From assembly GCA_964247055.1 (NCBI GenBank), contig OZ176053.1, positions 2,356,001 to 2,420,000 of the forward strand: a stretch of 64,000 bases of DNA, read 5' to 3'. The first letter of the stretch is position 1. Every line of letters begins with the position of its first letter. The DNA is from Paragordius varius (taxonomy: Eukaryota; Nematomorpha). The position numbers were made by a program, and so were the translations under genes. Below are positions 49,401-60,102 of this stretch, piece after piece. The notes under the pieces were generated by a model, which ran no database searches, had not been told where the DNA came from, and saw only the letters and a list, made by a program, of their open reading frames with translations.

Positions 49401-50956
49401 ATTCGAATCCCTCTGCCCTAAATATCATTCCTCTACTGCGATCAGTTACATACATGTCGTATATACTTGTGGTAATATTTCTTTTTCGCTATATATTTAA
49501 ATTATTATCCCCAATAACGAAATAATTTTGTTTGCGTTTATATTTACAATGAAAGTTCCAAATTCAATTCTACTGCCATTGTTTGTGAGACCACGAAGCT
49601 TGATCACAAAATCAGAAACAGTAGGAGCTGATTCTATTACCCATGCAAGTGAAATAGTTTCGAAAAGTCCCATTTTACCTTCACATGGTATATTTTGAAC
49701 CCTACTTTGTTATATGTGCTTCGTATTTTTATATTAGTATCAGATATTTGTTCAATCCTTTTTTAATCAGTTTTTTATTTATTTCCAAAGAATGGAATAT
49801 ATAACTTAAAATAATTTTTATATTATTAGATATGACCAGTATGTCAAACATACCAATTACCAATTCAACAAGTCGGGTAAAAACACCTAATATTTTTACC
49901 CAATCCTCCAAAGCGGATATGGAAAAATCGCAAGCAAAAAACGAGTCTGTGATATTCCAAGGCCCAAAAGTCATATCTATGCAAGATCAAGAAGTTAAAA
50001 TAGAAAATTTCTATTTTGACACGTATAAAGGGACCAAAAGTTTGCATTTAAATTATAATTGTATTATAATATTGAAATAAATGTGTAAATTTACTTATAA
50101 ATATAATTCTAAAGGTATGGCAACGCATTTCTTACTTATCTTCATATTCATAATCTGTTTTGGACTTTTTATCCTATTGATCTATTTGATATTACACATT
50201 TTTCATTGCCAAACGTGGCATGGATTAACTAAACGATCATCATCCACCCCAGATTCAATTAGGAAATGCTGTTTTGGTGTACCATCATTCACAGACATTT
50301 TGGGCAACTTTAATCCCATAAAAAGTGCAAACAACTCCAAGTATCAAACATTATCCAATACATCAACAAAATCTTCGAATAGCGAAAGCAGTTTCAATAA
50401 TATTGGGCACAAAAATTGTAAAGACCCCTGTCAATATAATTATCAGCATACTCATGCTTTAGTTAACTCTTCTTTCACATCGCAATCTACCCTTGAAGCT
50501 ACGAGCTATAAAAATAAAAATAATTACAATCCCTGCGTATTAAACACATCAAATGTATATGACGTTTACCAAAAAGATGCATTTGTCATCAAAAATAGTA
50601 GTAGCGTTGATGATGGACGAAATGAACAATTTACAATTAATACTGGGACAAATTCATTCATGAATAAATTGTGGTCACGTTTAACATCCAAAGTCCGTGG
50701 TAACAATCAAAATCAAAATACTAATGTAAATATCCAAGAAAACAGTTTTATCGACCAAGGGCCAATTACAGCTCATGTTAATAGGAACAAAAATATTCTG
50801 TCAACCCAATCAGTAAGTTATAATAAATGGGATCATAATTATGATAGTTTTTATCGGTGTAGACCGTATTTGCTTCTCCAACAAATACAGAATCAACAGA
50901 GGCAAAGGCAAATGCAGGGAGCTCATCACCCACAAAATTTTGATGCACATATCTAA
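46446..50956 (+). CDS. eva-1: EVA-1-like receptor with two SUEL lectin domains
   Basis: Single-pass membrane protein; EVA-1 of worms and EVA1C of vertebrates act as Slit/Robo co-receptors in axon guidance. Exons: 46446-46542, 46603-46922, 48001-48127, 48206-about 48362, about 49263-49471, 49556-49687, 49830-50039 and 50115-50956; about 700 residues. A signal peptide begins MFSPVVTNICFFITLDIFF. SUEL domain 1 shows ESLTCQNEIAHLVC, ITLALYGV, VINVCQDKREC and FGNPC...KYLAIKFKC. SUEL domain 2 shows DIIVCEDNTKALEC, IMIFLASFG, HTVVCDSL and VVYTCVP. A Ser/Thr-rich linker follows, then the helix FLLIFIFIICFGLFILLIYL and a long Asn/Gln/Ser-rich cytoplasmic tail of about 245 residues. The junction between the fourth and fifth exons is uncertain, since no pair of sites is ideal. 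The donor at 50040 is inferred from phase. Confidence 0.87.
47663..47868. mobile_element. Family F MITE, copy 4 (intronic)
   Basis: Left GGCAAAACCTAAAAATACAA matches the inner arm of copy 2; right TTTTGTCCTTATAAATTCGA matches the complement. It lies in the 1.08-kb eva-1 intron. Confidence 0.65.
48460..48933. mobile_element. Family B MITE, copy 3 (intronic)
   Basis: The right end GGAAGTG is followed by TTAA, with subterminal ATAAAACTACCCCAC. The interior matches other B copies (AATGGCGGCGAAAAGTTTGA). The left end is decayed. It lies in an eva-1 intron. Confidence 0.7.
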
Positions 50957-51019
50957 AAAAATGTTTTCTGCCAAATGTAGTGCAATTATTTTTGAATTTT
51001 TTGTGATAATATACACCAT

Positions 51020-51025
51020 AATAAA
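51020..51025 (+). terminator. Poly(A) signal of eva-1
   Basis: AATAAA, 64 nt after the stop codon at 50956. Confidence 0.5.
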
Positions 51026-51312
51026 TTATTTTCATGAATTTTATTAAATTTAAACAAAATGTAATATATTTTAATTTATATGTTACATATTATCATAAAT
51101 ATCATTTGCATATTTAATGAATTAATTCGCGAATCCAAAATTTGTTTGATGTGATACAAATGTGCGCGCTATGTATTACTGTTTAATAAATCATAACTTA
51201 AAACTTTAACTATGTTTGACAAAAATTAATTCAAAACAAAATAATTTATCGACTATTGCTTGATTCAAAATTACCAACCTTGGAAAAAAGTTTATGACAT
51301 ATTCATTATAGC

Positions 51313-51480
51313 ATTTATACTTTCAATTCACCCTCGAAAATTTAAAATTTACCTTTGAACAATTCAATTTTACCCCAAAATATATTTTGGTTTTTGGATT
51401 AATCAAACTCATTCTTATAATATTAGTTTATCATTTTTTTCTGTATTATGTTACAGTATTGCACATTTATGTTGGCCATT
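51313..51480. mobile_element. Possible family H fragment
   Basis: TTTCAATTCACCCTCGAAAA resembles the H terminus, but no partner arm is clear. Confidence 0.3.
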
Positions 51481-52039
51481 TCACATATATTTGGCCAATT
51501 GTTAATACAGTAGTTTATCAGTAAAAACAACAAATGGTTAAAATTAAACAATTTTTCCTATCTCATAACACATTGTAGTATAGACAAATACACTCTTTGC
51601 CCTATGACTATATTGATACTTAAATTTTTTTTATTGTGAATTTTTAAAATTAAACGAATTTTTGCTTATTTTAATATTAATTTATTTTTAGATTTAATTT
51701 TGATAATTTTTATTTTTTACCCAATTTAAAATATAGATAAATTTCCCTACTATAAAATGATTTCAAAATTTTGGCACACGTTGTTTCTGTTTCTGTATTC
51801 TATTTTCTTTTTTATTTTCAAATTTTTATTGCATTCCTTTTTTGTAATTAAGCAAGCCTTTCACCCAAACTTCCATATATATATTCTTTTCATTGGTACC
51901 CTGCATAATTTTATATAGCTCATTCCCATTTCAAATCAACATTATAAATTTCGACCTGTTTTTTATAGCATAATTCAAATTTTATTCCTATTTTTTTGAA
52001 AAAAATACATAATATTTAAACATAAATTCAAAGGATAAC

Positions 52040-52993
52040 AACTAATGCTAAAAAACGTAAATTATCCGATGAAAATCGCTCCTTTATTTGTGGTTTTAAA
52101 TAAAAATGTTGTTACATGCCATATATGTAAGGACAACATAATTATAAAAAATACATTATTGAAAGACATTTTTTAATCCATCACCAGATAATCATGAGGA
52201 AAGAAACGGAAAATATAATAATAAGGAATTATACTGGAAAGAAAGATCTTTATGTCCATAGCTTCCTCCCAGATATTTTCATTCTCCCAGATATTTTCCA
52301 ACATAAAACGATTAATGAAGATAATATGGAATTTACCGCGGAGATTAATTTAATAATAGGCAATCATTTAACAATTTTATCTAATGAGATGAAATTCAGA
52401 ATTTAAGAATAAAGAAATATTAAAAATTATTTGAAACTCGTTGAAAATCCATGGCTTATGGATATATCCTATTAAGCAACTTCAGCATTTCGGTTTTATC
52501 CGGCGCATATCCTTGAAAAATTCGTATAAACATGATTCCAATTTGGAGGCTATATTCAAGGAGAATCGTAGAGAAGAAAGATATGCAGAGTTATGGCAAG
52601 ATGTGCCAAATAACTATGATATATAAAAATTAGCTCAAGTTATCCTAACTCTTTTCCCCTCAACTTACACGTTTGAGACGGCATATTCATAAATGAAATA
52701 TGTCAAGAATACATACAGAATCGCTTAACCGATGCTCATATGGACGATGTGTTAAGACTGGCCGGTCATGAGGCGAAAAATTTGTCAAAAATTATTGGTT
52801 AATATCAAAATATATGTTATGGTGCAAATAGATTTAATTGCGATCTGCAAAAAATTCATTGTGCTTATTTAGAGTATAAATATGTGCATATGTGTCAAAT
52901 AGCTATGTAATATTTGAAATTATAAGGTTCATGGCCCTAGAAAAAAAAATATATTTTATTTGGCCCGTCAAATTTTTTTGGTGAGTACCACTG
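52040..52993 (+). mobile_element. Charlie-type hAT relic
   Basis: Plus-strand remains of a ZBED5/GTF2IRD2-type transposase: KKRKLSDENRSF then a TCHICKDN finger (about 52050-52140), a middle stretch, and a C-terminal block FPSTYTFETAYS...MKYVKNTYR...TDAHMDDVLRLA (about 52655-52770). The right terminus GGTGAGTACCACTG complements the CAGTGGT...ACC end type. It is much shorter than a full element, frameshifted, and its left end is not identified. Confidence 0.72.
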
Positions 52994-53564
52994 CTCTACT
53001 CTATTACCAATTGGTCAACAATATACATTAACCAGCATAGATGTGCATAATTTAAACATAATTTTATTGTTAAATAATTTTAGAAAAAATATATAATCTA
53101 CATTTATGGATAATTTTAAACGTTCAAGTGTAATTTAAAATGTGGGACAACGGTATATATATTTAATAAAAATTAAGCGTTTATACATGTGAATATTGCG
53201 ACTTTTAAAATACATCTTTTTTGAATAGCATCAAAATATTGAGAGAAAAACCATATTAGAGGATTTACCCAAACAATAACCAAAATCATAAATAGCGAAA
53301 ATGGGAGAACTTTATGCGCATTATAATAAACAACCAAATAAATTAAATAGTTAATATTTAATTAATACAATTTTAATTAAAGGTTGTGATGATAATGAAA
53401 TATGTAAAGTATAATGAAATATTATATAAGATAAAACTGTTTTTGAATTTAACCGCTTTAATTCGTTAATAAAAATTAATATTTATATGAACTCCAAAAC
53501 GTAAGCGGAACTCTATGATAAGAGGTTAGTATTAAAAATATAAAATCTATTAACATAATGTTAA

Positions 53565-54949
53565 TCTATATATTTATAAAAATGAAAAATGGTGGCTTTG
53601 TGATCTGTTTCCGGAAAACCGGTAGACCCATTCAAATCTAAATGTCGAAAATGAATGCCCCGACAATAGCGCCTTTTTTAGATTAGGTCCCCAGTGCCCG
53701 TGAAACGGTTTTTTTAGACAATTTTCCGGAAAACGTGTTGGACCATTCGATTTCAAATATATTTTTTAATTATTTTTAATTGCGCCGAACATAGTCGGCT
53801 CGCTTTTTTAATTTAGCTTTTTATCCGCTCCCCCCGTAAAATGCCACTTTTTTTAAAAAAATTAAGTCCACAAAATTATTTTTTTGAATCTATTTTTCGT
53901 CCAAGGTATGAGACCGTAAAAATTCAATAAGGATTCCAGGTATTGCCGTAAAAAGGCAAAAATTTTAGTCAGGCGTTCTTTGAAGATAGCTGCTGGGTAA
54001 GGATATACCCGCTAAAAACTGACCCGTCATATCGAAATAGCGTGCTCTTAGGGCTAAATTTCAGAAAACCTATCAGGCCATATGAGTTCAATAACTGCTT
54101 AAAATATTACCGTGGCGTTAATTAGGCCCTTCACGCCCTGAAAAATGCGCCACCATACAATGATTTTTTTTGAGGCAATTTTTCCAAAAACTAATGAGAG
54201 CATATGGAATCAATCATGATACCAGGTATTCGTAAAAAGGCAAAAATTCAGGCGCTTTTGGTATCAGCGTCTGGGTAGGAAGCTACCCGCCAAAAACTGC
54301 GCCACTATATAGAAATTACGTTGTTTTGGAGCTATTTTGAAAAAACTTATGCCATATGACCAAATTTAAAGTTCGAAATATACCCGTAACTAAGTAAAAA
54401 TTAAGGTCAGGTCTTTTTTATTAGCCACTAATTTGGGGCCTTCATGCCCTAAAAATACGTCATCATATAACAATTATTTAGTGTTGAAGTATTTTTTCGA
54501 ATAACCAATGAGACGATGGTCTCAAAAATAATTCCAAATATTTTCCCTATAAAAGCAAAAAATTTAACTCAGCGCTTTTTCTATATAGGCCTATGGGTAG
54601 GGGTCTACCGGTTTAAAACAGAGACGACATACAAAAATGGCGTGGCTTTGAAGATAATTTTTAAAAAACTTAAGAAGCCACACGAGTTCAATAGCTTTGT
54701 ATATTACCCATAAAAAGGGAAAAATTATAGTATAGCGGTTTTCTCCGTTAGCCGTCAATTTGGGGCCTTTACACCAGTAAACAATATTAGTATGAATGCA
54801 ACGTTTAGAAAATCCTATGAGATCATAGCTATTAAATAATGTTTCGAAATAATCCACATATATGGATCATTTTATTAATCCCTTTTTTCGAATAGCCCCT
54901 TAGAAGTCCGAAGGATTTCTCGGGTTGTGTAGCAGCACGAGATTACTAG
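53565..54949 (+). mobile_element. Non-autonomous Helitron
   Basis: The 5' end TCTATATATTTATAAAAATG fits the Helitron TC start and is preceded by A. The 3' end is CTAG followed by T, four bases after a hairpin (54919-54941; stem CTCG/CGAG with inner pairs). No terminal inverted repeat and no target duplication. 1385 bp, without Rep/Hel coding sequence. Confidence 0.75.
53930..54790. repeat. Internal tandem repeats of the Helitron, about 280-320 bp
   Basis: The motif AAAAGGCAAAAATT...CAGGCG, with TGGGTA...TACCC some 30 bases on, recurs at about 53994, 54272 and 54594. GGGCCTTCATGCCC-type blocks recur at about 54125, 54437 and 54762. Units are well diverged. Confidence 0.7.
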
Positions 54950-55429
54950 TAGTATATATATAAGTAAAATAGAGTTTTTCTTAATTAAATATAATAACGA
55001 TTTTATCTTATGGTAAGGGATGGTTATGTTGTGGTACAATTCCATACAAAAATTTGTTTTACCGGACTAAATTTTGATAGCATTTTACAGTATTAATTTT
55101 AATGGTTGCTTATTTCTCACTATAGTTGGGGATTTTGGAACAGACTTATGGAAAAAACAACAAAATGTTGAATAAACAATTTTCCCCCTTTGCCATACAC
55201 TACTGTGTGCGAAATGCAACTATATTGTAAAAATAATCAACCATTAAAATGCATACTGTAATGCTTATTAAATTCCGATTTTATTCAAGAATTTCGTTTT
55301 TACACAGAGCTTTGAAAAATCATAATGAAAGGTGTTTTAGCTAAATTGTTTTGTATTAAAAATTAAAAAAGCTATATTTGTAACATCTTTCACAAATTGT
55401 AACACCTCTTTAATGGCAACAAGATTTAT

Positions 55430-55747
55430 TTTCTAGAGCGATTATATCTTGAAAAGTATTTAACGTATTAGGCCTAATTAAAAATATGCGTAATTTAGCT
55501 AAGGCGCGAATAATACGTTTTTTTAAAAAAAGTAAAATTGTTAAAAAATCCTTATCTCAAATTATTACACCGTTGTTTTTTTCTTTATTTTTTTTAAATC
55601 GATAGGATTGGCACATAAATGTATATTATGGTTAAAAAATGTAAATAAGTAACTGTAAGCATTTAATTTATTTTTACTAGCAAAAACTTGTTGATAAAAA
55701 GCTCATAATATGTCATCGCGGATAAAATAATGAATGGTCATGAAGTG
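55430..55747. mobile_element. Family B MITE fragment
   Basis: The right end GAAGTG is followed by TTAA, and interior blocks match B copies (ATGTATATTATGGTTAAAAA; CAAAAACTTG). The left end is not found. Confidence 0.6.
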
Positions 55748-55833
55748 TTAAATTAAATATGCATTTGGGAAAAAACGGTGTCATAATCTGTCATATATTA
55801 TTAAAAAAATCCGGCTTGTTGCGTTTACCTTAA

Positions 55834-56363
55834 CACTTGGATACAACGCTTTCATTTCAGTCCTTTGATTTAAATTGGGGTAGTTAGATACCCCAGGCTT
55901 GTTTATTATTTTAAAAAATATGGAATAAATAAAAACCATGGCAGAGGTTTCCATTTATATAACTTTAATAAACCGAAATATTATAAAATGTTCATTCAAA
56001 TATATTTGATATGCCTTAAAGGTAAAAATTTAGCCAACATGACATGTGCGCATAAAAATACAAAAATAATGCAAAATATACCACTTTTGTTTCTATCAAT
56101 GTTAAATGTGATTTTATTATAAAAGTTAAGTTAATTTTAGGGAATCAAATAAATACGAAATTTTGCAAAGTAAAAATGGCGTCCAAGTAGTTTGATACGG
56201 AACTTTTTTTTCCAAAACTAATTTTATTTAGATATTTTCGCTTATATATATAATATTTATTAAAGAATAAATTTAAATTGGAACCATTTCTTTCAGTAGA
56301 TTTCTAAATTATTAATTTAAATATTGTCTAGGATATTTAGATACCCCAATTTGAATCGAAGTG
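55834..56363. mobile_element. Family A MITE, copy 4
   Basis: TTAA then CACTTGGATACAACGCTTTC; hairpin GGGGTAGTTAGATACCCC; right end TTTGAATCGAAGTG. It lies about 560 bp upstream of INTS8. Confidence 0.85.
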
Positions 56364-56919
56364 TCATTTAAGAAGGAGCCAATTTGAAAGACTAGAGCCC
56401 TTATCTAAATTTTTTTACAAAAATATTGTTTATTTGATTTTCAAAATATATAAAGAGAATGTAATTTAGCATAATATGCATTTTTGCAAAGCTGGTAATT
56501 AGAAGTGTAAATAACCTTTTTAACCCATAAGCCCGGAAATAGTGACAATGATAATCCTTAATATTTCTATATTACAGATTTTGTTTTTATTGTAATAATA
56601 TTCGTACCCTCTGCGATTTTTTTGGTATGCAAAGATTGCAATAATAGTATCTGATATAAAATGACTCGTACAAAGCCGAAAATAATATTGAGATTAATGA
56701 TACATAAATTGAAAAAAGGTCTTTCATGGTAATCTGTGCTTGTCGCAAATATAACAGTAACATTATATTTTGGAACCAGTTTTTAATAAAATCCTCCCAA
56801 GTTTTTTTATAAATAAGTAATATAAATACATCTCTTATTCCCCATATGTAAAAAGTTTTTGTCAGCTCTAAAGCGAATGTATTGATAAAAAGCATTTTGG
56901 TAGATTTGAAAATAGTATT

Positions 56920-59900
56920 ATGGTTCAACAAGATATGCGTGACATATATTTTAATTGGTTTGATTATTTACTTAAACCAACTGAAATTGATTTATACCTT
57001 AAAAGCCAATCAAGTTAAAAGTTTATCATATTTTAGTCCATTCCATAAAAATTATATTTAATCAAGCCCTTAAACTTATTGTAATTAAGATACCTGAAAA
57101 GGAGCCAAATTTTATTCCAAGTATATTTTAAATAATGTTAGGTGATTTTGAGAGAAATGACGCAAAATATTTAAATTATTACGTGTTAATCAACAAAATC
57201 CTATGCATTCGAAATTGGGATATAAAATATCTAATCAATAAGTTATTACTCTTATTATTTAAGTGTTTCACCCATATTTATATACTCGTTAGTTGACTTT
57301 CTTACATTATACTCTGACAAAAATTTATTTGATTTACCAAAGATAAATCAGATATCGGAACCAACTTCCTTATTTTTTGCCATATATTGTAATGTTTTGT
57401 AAGTTTTTTCCCATGATAATGTTTATTAGATTCATACAATTGATAATTCAAGATAGCTTCCCAAAGAAAGATGATCGAATATATTCATTTCCAATGTAAT
57501 ATAATTTTTTTTTAAAAAAATTACTTTTTAATCTTATTTTTACTCCTTAGCCCTGAACAGTTGGATCAAACCTTACATGCAAACCTAAACAAAAAATTTA
57601 TTGATCAAGTATGCTTTTATTGCATAATAATTTATGACAAATAGGTTTTTAAACAAAAACATTTAACCAAAAATGTGCTAATGTTTAAGTTAAGAAACCA
57701 ATCTCTAGTTTTTTATATATCAATTTTATCAATATAATTTAGCTAATTTTACGCAAAGAATGTATTGTGACATGGTTGGAAAATGCATTGGATTACCTTT
57801 CCACCTCCATTACATCAAATGACAGTGATAAACAAATTATTATATCACGTCCGGATATTGGATATTTCAAAATTTTTGACACTTATATTTACAAGAATTT
57901 TGTCGCTTGCCGTCATGATAAATCGGAACTATATAATTTTACTTCAGTTATAACTGATTCAAATTTTGTTACAAGTTTGGACCTTGCGACAATTATTCAA
58001 AATATTAATGTCATCCTAGCAAAATACTATTTTTATGCTAATAATCTTGACAAATGCAAAGCATATTTGCTACAAATCAAGGAAAATAACTTTGTTACTG
58101 ATCTAAAGGAAAATAAAAAGAAGGTGTGATCATTAAATTATTGCACTTTATACCAGGGGGTATCCAACACAAAGGCTACGCCCACCGTATTTTGGAATCA
58201 AAACTTCCGACGGGCCTCATTTACAAAATATATGGGAATTAACAAAAAATTTAAGATTACACTAAAGACCCTGTAAAAATAACTGTTATATTTTACAATG
58301 GTTGTTAGTTTATCTCCAAAATTCGTAATGACTTATTTAGAAAATTTGTTGAAAAAAAATGAATTTTACCTAGATTTTGTAATATTTTTTATTTAAAATT
58401 TATTGCTGGCGGCAAAAATGTTTTGGTAGTCCGAATGTTGGCCACCCCTGCCCTATACTAAAAATTTAAACATTATTTTGAGAGTTTTTAAAATTTTATT
58501 TGCCCTCAGGAATATGCACTTTATTGGATAAATTTTATTTTTTACTGATTGTTTTACCATAATTAAGTTTTTTTAAAAAAAATAATTTTTATTTTAAATA
58601 ATATGATATATATTGAAAAATATTTTTTATGCCGATTTTAACAAAAAATTTTGACATTTAATATAAAATTTATTATTTGTTATTACTAACTGTAAAATTA
58701 CTGTAAAATTATTAATTTTTTTTATTATATTATTGAATGCTTTATTAGAGATATATTTTATATTATTTAATATTAAAATGAATAGGAAAATGATACAGTT
58801 TTTGGGTTTCCGCTAAATTCGATTGACTCGTCAGAATTTTTAGGGTATTGTTTAGCTTGTGGCATCAACGATATAGAATATAAACCTTCATCAAAATTTT
58901 TACTGAATCACTCACCATTATACAGCAATAATATAAATTTTGCGACACTTACGTCCCAAGTATAAAATATATAAATAGTTTTTAAATTTAATTTAATTTT
59001 TTAAGCTTTTTTGAAATATGTATTTTATAAAATAATAATAGGAATGGGTTGACATACTGGAAAAAGATTTGTTATTTAGCATTGGAAATAACGATAATGA
59101 AACCAAATTTAATTTGGAAACTTATAATTATGGATTGTCGATTTGTTTGGATGAAAATGTTACCACAAATTCCACCGTATTGCCGCAAGATGAGTAGTAT
59201 TTAATTTTTTATTTGTCCAAAACTTTTATAATCCATTTATTTTATTGGTCAATATATATTAATTTCTAATTTTTTTATATAACACTTTACGAACTTATGG
59301 GGTCATCTTATATCCTAGAGCTTTTTAAAATTTGTATTCTCAAAAAATATTTATTAAGTCGAATTTAAAATGTTTGCTCTAAAAAATAAAATCAGTTGTA
59401 TATTCTCATCTTAAACTTTTTCACCGCCATTTTTTTTTAATTTTAATCGGTATTACAAGGCAAGTAAATGCATAAATAGACTAAATGCATATTATGATCA
59501 TTAATCTTAATAAGTTTTCAGCTTATATTTTACCAGCAAAAACTTTCTTGATTTTAAAATCAGCTGTATTTTACAATGTGTTTTTTTTGTCCGAATTTCA
59601 GACTCTGGAAGTTAAAGCTGTAAAAAAATTTAAGCTTTTTTTCATCTATGTTTAATATTTAAATTTTAACTAAAATAACTTTCAAAACAGTAGTCTTTTT
59701 ACACGATTGAGCTTTGGGATATATAAATACCTCAAAATGCCATCGCAGACAAAAAAGTGAAAAGGTCATAAAGTGTTAATATATATGAAATGTCCAGTAT
59801 ATTTATATATATATATATATATATATTAAAGTTTTAATTTGGAAATACTTAAATAATATATATTATGTAGTTTTATTATAATGCATAGATTTTCCCCACT

Positions 59901-60038
59901 GTGCAATGAAAAAATTAAAATTTTGTACACTCTCAAATGTACTTTAAATAATACGGATTTGAAAACAACTACGACATCCTCTATGGATTGGTTTTTACAG
60001 GAACCTTATATTGAAAAGACAACCTATCTTTTTAAGGT

Positions 60039-60102
<64 letters not shown>

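Noticed and set aside
56587-56931. 114-codon minus-strand frame just upstream of INTS8
   Set aside because: No similarity, and it overlaps the INTS8 start region; probably chance in A+T-rich DNA.
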